Positions 1-6,411 are shown, counted from the stretch's first letter. The stretch is DNA of 6,519 bases from Chloroflexota bacterium (GCA_008501785.1 QQUD01000601.1:1-6519), one strand, 5' to 3'. The notes: generated from the letters alone by a model not told the origin. A program made the numbers and translations.

Positions 1-17
1 TAGCTGCTTAAGCCAAA

Positions 18-27
18 AACGGCCGTT
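18..27. repeat. AACGGCCGTT palindrome, left-flank copy
   Basis: A perfect 10-bp palindrome, 12 bp if the outer A and T are counted. The same 10-mer recurs at 6393-6402 and 6460-6469, with a partial copy (GGCCGTT) at 6421-6427. All copies lie in the flanks and none in the transposon. Function unknown; it behaves like an interspersed host palindrome. Confidence 0.7.
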
Positions 28-77
28 TCGTTTCATCCTACCGGCATATAACCAGTTGGGATTGTCGGGTAGCAAGA

Positions 78-189
78 GGTCATTGCTGCCCTCCCGCCCC
101 CAATTCCAACGGCATCATCGATAGTGTTGGGTAAGTCCGCGGCCCATGCCAATGATAACAGCGTGGCCTTTGGTGAAATGAGTTGGCAT
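78..189 (-). pseudogene. Remnant of a caspase-like (peptidase C14) gene, N-terminal part, frame-disrupted
   Basis: On the minus strand an ATG at 187-189 is preceded by a good ribosome binding site (GGGAG, about 7 bases upstream). It opens a reading frame giving MPTHFTKGHAVIIGMG and then stops at TGA 115-117. Near 140-146 the reading frame next to it takes over with ADLPNTIDDAVGI, followed by GRAA and CYPT. Bacterial caspase-like proteins often begin with a hydrophobic strand of the type GHALIIGVG, then DLP-T-DDA, then R-AYP. The two frames together therefore read as the start of such a protein broken by a frameshift and possibly a small deletion. The catalytic His and Cys region is absent, and downstream sequence towards position 1 is not recognisable. 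I infer a decayed gene start; the family assignment rests on motif memory only. Confidence 0.45.
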
Positions 190-239
190 GAAAAACTCCC
201 ACAAATACGACTTTCAGATTGTGCCATATCGCACATCTT

Positions 240-400
240 TATAAGAGAGGGTACTCGTTGGTAGATACTGCGTCAAGCGATTAGGAACAAAGCGTTGCCA
301 GATTGTTTTTGAAGCGCATCACCGAGAATTCGGTACGCTACGTCCGTTGCTATAAAAACGATTTATAATATACTCCAATCATCAAAACAGGAAGTGCCAT
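240..400. other. Gene-free stretch upstream of the 84-residue gene
   Basis: Between the caspase-like remnant and the small gene at 401 there is no open frame of note on either strand. The only signals seen are a TATAAT hexamer at 364-369 and the ribosome binding site at 389-394, both serving the gene at 401. Confidence 0.5.
364..369 (+). promoter_or_regulatory. Possible -10 box (TATAAT) for the gene at 401
   Basis: A perfect TATAAT hexamer 31 bases before the start codon, in a short AT-rich patch. No convincing -35 hexamer sits at the usual 16-18 base distance, so this is a candidate only. Confidence 0.35.
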
Positions 401-655
401 ATGCCTGAATACATTCTTGCTCAACTAGCCCCTTTCGACATCTCAATCAGCATTACCTTCTATGATAACTGGCCACAAACCGTGCGTCGCAACTTCTATC
501 TGCGCAACCTTGACGGTGATGATGAAGCTGCGCAGCTTGCTCATGCTACTCAAACCATGAACAGTGTTGTCGCCGAGTTGCATCACATCTCTCAATATGG
601 CATCGACAAAGGCACAATCAAATTGAATGGCAAAAAGGCGGCAGAGATCATATAG
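401..655 (+). CDS. Small hypothetical protein (84 aa), 3' end at the transposon junction
   Basis: I do not recognise this protein. It is 84 residues, soluble-looking, with no signal peptide or membrane segment. It has a mixed beta-like N-terminal half (ILAQLAPFDISISITFYDNW), an acidic patch (DGDDEAA) and a probable helix from about residue 43 to 62 (AAQLAHATQTMNSVVAELHH). The start is well supported: AGGAAG at 389-394 with a 6-base spacer to the ATG. The stop codon TAG at 653-655 uses T and A from the flank and G655, the first base of the transposon left end. The C-terminus may therefore have been set by the insertion rather than by the original gene. The sequence right of the transposon does not obviously continue the frame: joined directly without a duplication, it would also give a stop (TAA). 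Confidence 0.7.
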   Translation: MPEYILAQLAPFDISISITFYDNWPQTVRRNFYLRNLDGDDEAAQLAHATQTMNSVVAELHHISQYGIDKGTIKLNGKKAAEII

Positions 656-692
656 GCCTTAAACAAACATTCGTGTCATGAAGTGCCATAAG
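655..692 (+). repeat. Left terminal inverted repeat (38 bp)
   Basis: It begins GGCCTTAAACAAACATTCG and ends AGTGCCATAAG. It matches the reverse complement of 4836-4873 except for TG against AC at repeat positions 25-26. The match runs two bases further inwards (to 694), but the 38-bp definition ending in TAAG fits the family. Confidence 0.95.
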
Positions 693-737
693 GATTAGCC
701 CGCAACGTGCGTCTGAGGTTTCTTTCGTAATATATTC

Positions 738-772
738 GTCACTCCAAATCTAATTTCACGACAAGGAGTGAC
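738..772 (+). promoter_or_regulatory. Inverted repeat in the tnpA leader overlapping the ribosome binding site
   Basis: GTCACTCC near 738-747 is the exact reverse complement of GGAGTGAC at about 765-772, with a loop of roughly 19 bases. The right arm contains the GGAG of the tnpA Shine-Dalgarno sequence (AAGGAG, about 7 bases before the ATG). If formed in the mRNA, the stem would occlude ribosome binding and keep TnpA low. It could equally be a DNA operator for a dimeric repressor. Arm positions may be off by two bases. Confidence 0.5.
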
Positions 773-775
773 ACG

Positions 776-3766
776 ATGAAAAGAAAATGGACAACAGATG
801 AACTGGTTGACGAATGGACATTGATGCCTTCGGATATAGCTATTGTCAACGAAGCTCGCACTGATAAGAATCGGTTAGGGTTAGCACTTTTGCTGAAGTG
901 GTTTCAGCGTGAAAGTCGGTTTCCCCAACGCCGGCAGGAAATACCTCCAGATGTTCTGGCATTCCTTTCCCGCCAGCTTGAGGTAAATGTCGAGTGCTTC
1001 AAAAAGTATGAGTGGCATGGGCGTACACGTGTGCGCCATCGTCAACTGGTTCGAGACCACTTTGGCTTTCGTGAAGCTACAGTGGCCGATGCGACCATCA
1101 TTGGTCAGTGGCTCGTTGACAAACAGCTTTCCCAAGAACGTCGAATTGAGAAATTGAGGGAAGCTGTTGATCAATATTGCCGCAAATCACAGATAGAACC
1201 ACCAACAAGCAGGCGAATCGAGCGAATCATTCGGTCGGCACTCCATCAAGCAGATGAAGTTATCTACGCCACGATAGAGAAGTTAATGACAGATGAAACG
1301 AAAGTTAGCCTGGACGATATGCTGGCAACTGAGCGATTCGATGAGAAGACACAGGCAAAGGTCAAATTGCGTTCAACTTTACACCAATTGCGTCTTGGCC
1401 CAGGCGCAGTCAAAGTAAAAACGTTGCTGGTTGAAATTGACAAATTGCAAAAGATTGAAGCGTTGGGGTTGCCAGAAAATCTATTTGCCAGTGTGAGCAA
1501 CAAGGTGTTGGAGAGCTACCGCCAGCGCGTGGCCGTTGAGGAATTGCATGAAGTCAAACGACATCCAGCAGCAGTTCGGCATACGTTGTTGGCAGCCTAC
1601 TGTTGGCAACGGCGACGGGAAATCATCGACACGATGGTAGACTTGTTACTCGATCTCATTCACCGGATGCAAATTCGAGCAGAACGCCGGATCGACAAAA
1701 TTGTGTTAAAAGAGGTTAAGCGCGTCCAGGGTAAGGGTCGGATGCTTTACAATATCGCAGATGCCGCCGTCGATAATCCAAATGGGCAGGTTCGTGACGT
1801 GATTTACCCAGTGGCCGACGCGCAATTATTACAAGAAGTGATCGATGAGTACGAATCAACTGGTGAGTATGACGTACGGGTTCGTACTACGATGCGAAGT
1901 TCATATGGTCAACATTATCGCCAAATGGTGCCGGCCATCCTCAACACGCTCACATTTTGCTCTAACAACAAAGTTCATCAACCTGTTGTGGATGCCCTTC
2001 ACTTGTTGCAGAAATATACCGACAGCAAGCGGCATGAGTTTCCCGTTGAGGAAAAAGTACCGCTGGAGGGTGTTGTTCCTGAGGGATGGCGTCATTTTGT
2101 AATACGCCAAACAAAGCAGGGTGGTGAACGCATCAATCGCATCAATTATGAACTGTGTGTTTTGCGTAGTCTTCGCGACAAAGTACGTTGCAAAGAAATT
2201 TGGGTCGAAAAAGCTGACCGCTACCGTAATCCCGACGATGATGTCCCCGCCGACTTCAACCAGCAACGCGAACAATATTTTACAGCCTTGAACCAACCCA
2301 CAGATGTGGTGGCATTCATTGAGCGTGAAAAGGATGCTTTGCGTCAAGCATTACAGATGTTCAACGCCGGTTTACCGAAAAATGACGCCGTGAAAGTTGG
2401 AGAACGCCATGGTAAACCGTGGATCACATTATCGCCATTATCAGCATTGCCAGAAGCAGCCAACTTGGGTCGCTTAAAGGCCGAAGTGAAACGACGTTGG
2501 GAGTGGACAAGTTTGCTGGACATGCTCAAGGAAACAGATTTACAGGTCGACTTCACACGCTTGTTTAAGAGCGCCACGTCGCATGAGAATCTACCGCGTG
2601 ACGTTTTGCAAAAACGGCTGCTGTTATGTCTGTATGCTCTTGGTACCAATACAGGATTGAGCCGCATTGCAGCCGGTGATGATGCTGTTACTTACCGTGA
2701 CTTACAGTATGTTCGCCGTCGCTATATCAGTCGTGACGGTTTGCGCGCTGCCATTCGGGAAGTGGCCAATGGGATTTTTCAGGTGCGGCAACCCGAATGG
2801 TGGGGGGCTGAAACGACTGCTTGTGCGTCGGACGGCAAAAAGTTTGGCGCGTGGGATCAGAATTTGCTGACAGAGTGGCATGTTCGTTATCGTGGACCGG
2901 GAATTTTAGTGTACTGGCATGTTGAGAAAAATGCGGTGTGCATCTATTCACAAGTCAAACGCTGTTCATCATCAGAGGTTGCGGCTATGATTGAGGGTGT
3001 ATTACGCCACTGTACGGATATGCATGTGACCAAGAATTACGTTGATACTCATGGGCAAAGCGAAGTTGCGTTTGCTTTCACCCATCTTCTGGGATTTGAA
3101 CTGATGCCTCGTCTGAAAGGGATTGGACGCAAAAAACTGTACCTGCCAAATAAGGAAGTAGCTGAACAACTGCCTAACCTTGAGAAAATATTAGTTCGCA
3201 GGCCCATCAACTGGGAGCTGATCCGTAAACAGTATGAAGAGATGGTCAAATATGCAACCGCATTACGGCTAGGGACAGCAGAAGCAGAAGCGATCTTGCG
3301 TCGCTTTACCAAAAATGGTGTTCAGCATCCCACCTACCGTGCATTGCAAGAATTGGGACGTGTACGGCGCACCATCTTTCTCTGTCACTACTTGCACGAT
3401 GAGAGCATTCGCAGAGAGGTTCAAGCAGGGTTAAACGTAATTGAGAACTGGAATAGTGCTAACACATTCATCTTCTATGGACGCAGCAGTGAGTTAACAA
3501 CCAACAAACGAGAAGATCAGGAGTTAGCGGTGTTGTCACTGCACCTGCTCCAAATTTGCTTGGTGTACATCAATACTTTGATGATGCAACAGGTGCTGAA
3601 AGAGGCAAGTTGGCAACAGCGGATGGGAGACGCAGAACGGCGTGGATTGACGCCGTTGTTTTATCGACATGTTACTCCTTACGGCACTTTTCGCCTTGAT
3701 ATGGAACAGCGTCTTGTCCTTGATGTTAGCGATGGTTTAAAATCTCTAAACTCAGCAGAGAAATGA
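776..3766 (+). CDS. tnpA: Tn3-family transposase TnpA
   Basis: This DDE transposase carries out replicative transposition of the element, acting on the two 38-bp ends to produce a cointegrate. At 996 residues it is full length for the family. The N-terminus (about residues 6-90: [40 protein letters not shown]) is the DUF4158-type DNA-binding region. The C-terminal third is the Tn3 DDE domain: first Asp in [12 protein letters not shown] (D686), second Asp in YVDTHGQSE (D757), then [18 protein letters not shown], and the [19 protein letters not shown] plus [16 protein letters not shown] block near 895-925, which holds the third acidic residue (E906, E913 or E916). The start is fixed by AAGGAG about 7 bases upstream. 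No internal stop or frameshift is seen. The TGA stop lies inside a palindrome (3754-3777). Translation may be limited by the leader inverted repeat just upstream. Confidence 0.97.
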   Translation: MKRKWTTDELVDEWTLMPSDIAIVNEARTDKNRLGLALLLKWFQRESRFPQRRQEIPPDVLAFLSRQLEVNVECFKKYEWHGRTRVRHRQLVRDHFGFREATVADATIIGQWLVDKQLSQERRIEKLREAVDQYCRKSQIEPPTSRRIERIIRSALHQADEVIYATIEKLMTDETKVSLDDMLATERFDEKTQAKVKLRSTLHQLRLGPGAVKVKTLLVEIDKLQKIEALGLPENLFASVSNKVLESYRQRVAVEELHEVKRHPAAVRHTLLAAYCWQRRREIIDTMVDLLLDLIHRMQIRAERRIDKIVLKEVKRVQGKGRMLYNIADAAVDNPNGQVRDVIYPVADAQLLQEVIDEYESTGEYDVRVRTTMRSSYGQHYRQMVPAILNTLTFCSNNKVHQPVVDALHLLQKYTDSKRHEFPVEEKVPLEGVVPEGWRHFVIRQTKQGGERINRINYELCVLRSLRDKVRCKEIWVEKADRYRNPDDDVPADFNQQREQYFTALNQPTDVVAFIEREKDALRQALQMFNAGLPKNDAVKVGERHGKPWITLSPLSALPEAANLGRLKAEVKRRWEWTSLLDMLKETDLQVDFTRLFKSATSHENLPRDVLQKRLLLCLYALGTNTGLSRIAAGDDAVTYRDLQYVRRRYISRDGLRAAIREVANGIFQVRQPEWWGAETTACASDGKKFGAWDQNLLTEWHVRYRGPGILVYWHVEKNAVCIYSQVKRCSSSEVAAMIEGVLRHCTDMHVTKNYVDTHGQSEVAFAFTHLLGFELMPRLKGIGRKKLYLPNKEVAEQLPNLEKILVRRPINWELIRKQYEEMVKYATALRLGTAEAEAILRRFTKNGVQHPTYRALQELGRVRRTIFLCHYLHDESIRREVQAGLNVIENWNSANTFIFYGRSSELTTNKREDQELAVLSLHLLQICLVYINTLMMQQVLKEASWQQRMGDAERRGLTPLFYRHVTPYGTFRLDMEQRLVLDVSDGLKSLNSAEK

Positions 3767-3777
3767 CATTCTCTGCT
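3754..3777. repeat. 9-bp inverted repeat with 6-bp spacer over the tnpA stop codon
   Basis: AGCAGAGAA (3754-3762) and TTCTCTGCT (3769-3777) are perfect reverse complements around the spacer ATGACA, which holds the tnpA TGA. A further direct copy of the core octamer GCAGAGAA lies at 3855-3862, in the first codons of the recombinase. An inverted pair with a 6-bp spacer plus a nearby direct copy resembles the layout of tyrosine recombinase sites. There is no T-run, so a classical terminator is less likely. Confidence 0.55.
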
Positions 3778-3808
3778 AAGTAAGGTAACTTTGGTCAGTT
3801 GACTACCA

Positions 3809-3837
3809 GAGGTGGCTCTCATAACGAGAGCCACCTT
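3809..3837. repeat. 11-bp inverted repeat with 5-base loop between tnpA and the recombinase gene
   Basis: AGGTGGCTCTC (3810-3820) and GAGAGCCACCT (3826-3836) are perfect reverse complements around ATAAC; a G-T pair extends the stem by one. It is GC-rich and would form a very stable RNA hairpin, but the following bases (TAACTGCAC) are not a T-run. It may be a factor-dependent or weak terminator after tnpA. It could also be a recombination core or operator bound by the recombinase encoded 15 bases downstream. Confidence 0.6.
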
Positions 3838-3851
3838 AACTGCACAAAAAC

Positions 3852-4523
3852 ATGGCAGAGAATATGCAAACTGAATTGAATCAATTGTGGACGGTATGGG
3901 AAAGTAACCAAATTGGCACCTTGTCGGCCGCGACATTGAAACGGTATCGTGGCGTTTTTCATCAGTTTGCAAAGTGGTTCCATTTAGCCGAAATGCGATC
4001 TCCTGTACTTTCAGACTGGCACCCTATTACTCTCACTGGTTACCGTCAGCATCTCCAACAAGTAGTCACCGCACGAACGCTTAACACACACCTCAGTGCA
4101 TTACGTCAATTCGGCGATTGGCTAATTATCCATAACCACACTGATGCGAATCCGGCACGTCGCTTGAAAATGGTTAAGCTGCAAGCACGGGCTGCACCAG
4201 CGGCTTTGAAGCCTGGCCAGGTAAATGCGTTGTTGCGTTCTATCCAACTGGCGCGCAACCCTGAGCGCAACACGGCGATAGTGCAATTGATGTTGCAAAC
4301 AGGTTTGCGGATTGGCGAGTGTGCCAAACTGCTCTGCGGCGATATTGAATTTGGCGAGCGTGGTGGTATGGTCACTGTTCGTTATGGCAAAGGGGATAAA
4401 ACACGGCGTGTCCCGTTAAACCAGTCTGCCCGGCAAGCTTTGGCTGATTATCTTGCGCTTCAATTAGATGTTGACCCCACGTTAAAAGCAGTAGCCAAGG
4501 CTTGGTCTCGCTTGCCAAAATAG
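3852..4523 (+). CDS. N-terminal fragment of the tyrosine recombinase, as translated if TAG terminates
   Basis: This is the 223-residue product expected if the amber codon is read as stop. It contains the core DNA-binding domain and the catalytic Arg (R153) and Lys (K180) but lacks HxxR, the second His and the nucleophilic Tyr. It could bind its site but not cleave DNA, so it might act as a repressor or a dominant-negative partner. That is inference. Confidence 0.6.
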   Translation: MAENMQTELNQLWTVWESNQIGTLSAATLKRYRGVFHQFAKWFHLAEMRSPVLSDWHPITLTGYRQHLQQVVTARTLNTHLSALRQFGDWLIIHNHTDANPARRLKMVKLQARAAPAALKPGQVNALLRSIQLARNPERNTAIVQLMLQTGLRIGECAKLLCGDIEFGERGGMVTVRYGKGDKTRRVPLNQSARQALADYLALQLDVDPTLKAVAKAWSRLPK

Positions 4524-4571
4524 CAACCCATTTGGTTAAGTGAGCGCGGAACACAACTTAGCATCAGAGAA

Positions 4572-4823
4572 ATGGGGCGCATGTTTCAGCAACAAGTTCA
4601 GTTTTGCGCCGCACGGGAAACGGTGCCATCCCAAACAACCTTGCATTCATTACGCCATACCTTTGCTACACACTACCTTAAACAGCATCCAGGGGATTTG
4701 ATTGGTTTAGCATGGCTACTAGGGCACAGGTCTGTACGAACGACGCAAGTTTATGTACAGCCAACAGAAAAAGAGATGGCGCAGCGAGTTGATGCAAGCC
4801 CGCTAAATGCCTATGCTGACTAA
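4572..4823 (+). CDS. C-terminal fragment of the tyrosine recombinase (HxxR, H, Tyr)
   Basis: In the same frame as the upstream part, an ATG at 4572 (or 4581) would give an 83-residue piece carrying HSLRHTF, LGHRS and the Tyr of TTQVYVQP. No good ribosome binding site precedes either ATG. Independent translation is doubtful; the segment is best read as the rest of the interrupted gene, reached only by readthrough. Confidence 0.4.
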   Translation: MGRMFQQQVQFCAARETVPSQTTLHSLRHTFATHYLKQHPGDLIGLAWLLGHRSVRTTQVYVQPTEKEMAQRVDASPLNAYAD

Positions 4824-4835
4824 CAATCGTCATTC

Positions 4836-4873
4836 CTTATGGCACTTGTTGACACGAATGTTTGTTTAAGGCC
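4836..4873 (-). repeat. Right terminal inverted repeat (38 bp)
   Basis: Read on the minus strand it starts GGCCTTAAACAAACATTCG and ends AGTGCCATAAG, identical to the left end except at two adjacent positions (AC in place of TG). Its inner end lies 12 bp from the recombinase stop codon. Confidence 0.95.
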
Positions 4874-4973
4874 AACAAGTACACCGCATTCTGCTCCCAT
4901 CCCATCTGGCCGAACACCGCCATAAATCTTGTTTGACCAAGAAGAATGATTGCATTTTTTAGGAGAATGCCAA

Positions 4974-5609
4974 ATGAATCTATCAAAAATACAAATTATC
5001 GATCTCTTGAAAACTAGAGAAGGATTTTCCCTTATTTTACTTTTAGCATTTGTCATTTATTTTCTAGCTGTCACTGGTCTACGAATAATTCAAGCATATC
5101 AACTTGAAGGAGAATGGGTAGAATTTAATAGCCAACAAAGACTTAAAGGAGAGAATGATCCTGAAGGTTTTTCAATAGAATATCCAGCCAACTGGGAGGC
5201 ACTAAGTTATAGTGGAGGAGGAACAAAAAACTTAAGGGAGTTGCGTGCGGGATTTGATAATCCATATTATCTTTTTAGTACAAAAGACTATGTATCAATA
5301 TGGTGGCGACGTGTCGATGAAAGTTGGACCATGTATGACGTTAGAGATTGGTATATTGAGGATATAGGATTTGGCATTAGTCAAAGCTCTTTGGAGCAAA
5401 GCCGTGATTCTTTTAAAGCAACTAGCATAGGTTCTCAAAACCTTCCATCATTGGAAAAGACATTCTATCCTGGAATGAATGAGCAAATAAGGGTTGTATT
5501 ATTTGTTGTTGATAATGAGGCATTTGTTTTAGAGTTTCAGTCAAATAACTACAGAAATTTTGAGTCGACTTTTGAGAGAATGCTGAATTCTTTCGAGGTT
5601 TATGAGTAA
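4974..5609 (+). CDS. Single-pass membrane protein with a PsbP-like extracytoplasmic domain (211 aa)
   Basis: The ATG at 4974 is chosen because AGGAGA (4961-4966) lies 7 bases upstream; an in-frame TTG at 4950 has no such site. Residues 1-16 are a short cytoplasmic, partly basic tail. Residues 18-36 (FSLILLLAFVIYFLAVTGL) form one membrane segment, and the rest should be outside the membrane. The outer domain has GFSIEYPANWEAL near its start and ends FESTFERMLNSFEV. This is the typical start and end of PsbP/Mog1-fold domains in proteins of unknown function from Cyanobacteria and Chloroflexota. No lipobox cysteine or catalytic motif is visible. The gene is clearly more AT-rich than the transposon and flank. 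It is convergent with the serine recombinase, 41 bp away. Exact function unknown. Confidence 0.8.
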   Translation: MNLSKIQIIDLLKTREGFSLILLLAFVIYFLAVTGLRIIQAYQLEGEWVEFNSQQRLKGENDPEGFSIEYPANWEALSYSGGGTKNLRELRAGFDNPYYLFSTKDYVSIWWRRVDESWTMYDVRDWYIEDIGFGISQSSLEQSRDSFKATSIGSQNLPSLEKTFYPGMNEQIRVVLFVVDNEAFVLEFQSNNYRNFESTFERMLNSFEVYE

Positions 5610-5650
5610 TTTAGGGAAGGTGTTTGTTGATTGTTGATAAATTGCCGTTT

Positions 5651-6247
5651 TTACTTTTGCTTCTTGCGGGCAACACCCACTTCTACACCTCGAAATCGTA
5701 GGTGATTGTACAGCGTCATTTTAGAAATCGAGAGTTGATCGCAGATTTCCTTCACAGTGAGATTTCCTTCCTGGTAGAGTCTTTCTGCAATGATGGCTGT
5801 ATGCTGCGCCTTTTTGGACAAACCCTTCGGCCTTCCCCCCTTTCTTCCTCTTGCCCGAGCCGCCACCAGACCTGCTATAGTTCTTTCGCGGATAATGTCT
5901 CGCTCAAATTCGGCTAAGGCAGCAAACAAGTGAAAGGTGAATTTGCCATGTGGTGTGTTGGTATCGATATGATCGTTGAGGCTGTTTAACCCTGCTCCTT
6001 TGTCTTGAATTTCATTGACCAGGGCTACCAGATCTTTGAGAGAACGGGCCAAGCGGTCAAGTTTCCAAACAACAATGACATCCCCTTCCCTTAATTGTTC
6101 AATCATTTTTTGTAGCTGAGGGCGCTCTTTGGTGGAGCCGGTCATTTTTTCCTGATAGATTTCAGTGCAACCGATTTTTTCCAGCGCATCTAACTGGAGA
6201 GATAAATCTTGGTCTTTGGTGCTGACTCTTGCATATCCAATTTTCAT
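5651..6247 (-). CDS. Serine recombinase, resolvase/invertase (TnpR/Hin) family
   Basis: This 198-residue small serine recombinase would cut and rejoin DNA at paired sites, resolving or inverting the segment between them. The catalytic domain starts MKIGYARVSTKDQ with R7 and nucleophile S9. The conserved WKLDRLARSLKDL (R65, R68) and the long dimer helix FAALAEFERDIIRERT (about 108-123) follow. A basic linker RARGRKGGRPKG leads to the helix-turn-helix of about residues 150-185 (TVKEICDQLSISKMTLYNHLR). Length and all landmarks are normal, so it should be active. The ATG has no strong ribosome binding site. It lies outside the transposon ends, so it is not that element's own resolvase by position. 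It may be a solitary recombinase or the remains of another element. Confidence 0.95.
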   Translation of the reverse strand: MKIGYARVSTKDQDLSLQLDALEKIGCTEIYQEKMTGSTKERPQLQKMIEQLREGDVIVVWKLDRLARSLKDLVALVNEIQDKGAGLNSLNDHIDTNTPHGKFTFHLFAALAEFERDIIRERTIAGLVAARARGRKGGRPKGLSKKAQHTAIIAERLYQEGNLTVKEICDQLSISKMTLYNHLRFRGVEVGVARKKQK

Positions 6248-6281
6248 AAAAGTGTCTACTTAAACGGTGAATCAATCAATA

Positions 6282-6317
6282 TATTATACGTAGATTAAGT
6301 ATACCAGTATTTTATAC
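6282..6317. other. TATAC-rich inverted motifs upstream of the serine recombinase
   Basis: GTATA at 6299-6303 and TATAC at 6313-6317 form an inverted repeat with 9 bases between, and another TATAC lies at 6285-6289 next to the possible -10 box. Resolvases commonly bind short inverted half-sites next to their own promoter, so this is a candidate binding site. The AT-rich composition makes chance matches likely. Confidence 0.25.
6283..6288 (-). promoter_or_regulatory. Possible -10 box for the serine recombinase
   Basis: TATAAT on the minus strand, about 35 bases before the ATG, in an AT-rich stretch. The hexamer 17 bases further upstream is AATACT, a poor -35 match, so the promoter would be weak or regulated. 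Confidence 0.4.
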
Positions 6318-6353
6318 ACAAGGGGAAGGACCATCCTCGTGTAAAATTTTTTT
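6316..6353 (+). terminator. Weak terminator-like hairpin followed by seven T
   Basis: ACAC and AGG (6316-6323, split by one A) can pair with CCT and GTGT (6335-6342, split by one C), leaving an 11-base loop; AAAATTTTTTT follows. No plus-strand gene precedes it, which lowers confidence; it may end an antisense transcript. Confidence 0.25.
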
Positions 6354-6383
6354 GCTCCCTGTTTGACGGAAGGGTCAAAAAGA

Positions 6384-6411
6384 GTCAATTTTAACGGCCG
6401 TTTTAATTGAC
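6384..6411. repeat. 28-bp imperfect palindrome centred on AACGGCCGTT
   Basis: GTCAATT (6384-6390) and AATTGAC (6405-6411) flank the perfect palindrome AACGGCCGTT (6393-6402). Only the two TT pairs between arms and core break the symmetry. Just left of it, TTTGAC (6362-6367) and GTCAAA (6373-6378) form another 6-bp inverted repeat. Confidence 0.7.

Larger units (their letters stand above)
3852..4823 (+). pseudogene. Tyrosine recombinase (TnpI/XerC-like) interrupted by one in-frame TAG
   Basis: One reading frame runs from 3852 to TAA at 4821-4823 (323 codons) with a single break, TAG at 4521-4523 (codon 224). Across the break the sequence reads AWSRLPK-stop-QPIWLSERGTQLSIREM, a continuous match to the XerC/XerD-type pattern WLSERGT-LSIR. 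This is therefore a point nonsense change or recoding, not a frameshift. The N-terminal SAM-like DNA-binding domain covers about residues 5-105. Catalytic residues are all visible: R153 in TGLRIGE, K180 in RYGKGDKTRR, H265 and R268 in LHSLRHTFATH, H292 in LGHRS and Y301 in TTQVYVQP, counting the stop as 224. In a Tn3-family element its expected role is cointegrate resolution at an internal site. No clear Shine-Dalgarno precedes ATG 3852; ATG 3864 is an alternative. The reading frame ends 12 bp before the right repeat. Confidence 0.88.
655..4873 (+). mobile_element. Complete Tn3-family transposon with a tyrosine recombinase
   Basis: Both ends carry 38-bp inverted repeats in opposite orientation that differ at only two adjacent positions, and they enclose a full-length Tn3-type TnpA and a tyrosine recombinase in the same orientation. 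The inner ends finish in TAAG, as is usual for Tn3-family repeats; the outer ends begin GGCC instead of the common GGGG. Internal order is left repeat, tnpA, palindromic intergenic region, recombinase, right repeat, with no passenger genes. Elements such as Tn4430 also use a tyrosine recombinase (TnpI) for resolution, but there tnpI precedes tnpA. Five-base direct repeats expected from target duplication are not seen: 650-654 is ATATA and 4874-4878 is AACAA. Transposition may still be possible since TnpA and both ends look intact; resolution is doubtful because of the amber codon in the recombinase. Confidence 0.93.

Noticed and set aside
33..236. Intact 67-residue minus-strand gene
   Set aside because: Its N-terminal part is not protein-like; the better ribosome binding site and ATG (187-189) are in another frame, and the caspase-like match needs both frames, so it is a remnant.
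391..401. GAAGTGCCATA shared with the inner part of the left repeat (680-690)
   Set aside because: An 11-base match is expected by chance a few times in a window this size, and the similarity stops at once on both sides; not a solo transposon end.
650..654. Target site duplication flanking the transposon
   Set aside because: The five bases on the left (ATATA) and right (AACAA) do not match, and shifting the boundary by a base does not help.
1901..2347. 148-residue minus-strand open frame inside tnpA
   Set aside because: It lies fully within the tnpA coding region, has no family-like motifs and is explained as a shadow frame.
3852..4823. A frameshift, or two separate recombinase genes
   Set aside because: Both open segments are in the same frame and the 48 bases between them translate, apart from the TAG, into family-typical sequence.
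4820..5056. 78-residue minus-strand open frame over the right repeat and the next gene start
   Set aside because: It runs across the transposon end and the start of the membrane protein gene, and has no recognisable domain.
5702..5917. 71-residue plus-strand open frame
   Set aside because: Antisense shadow of the serine recombinase C-terminal half.
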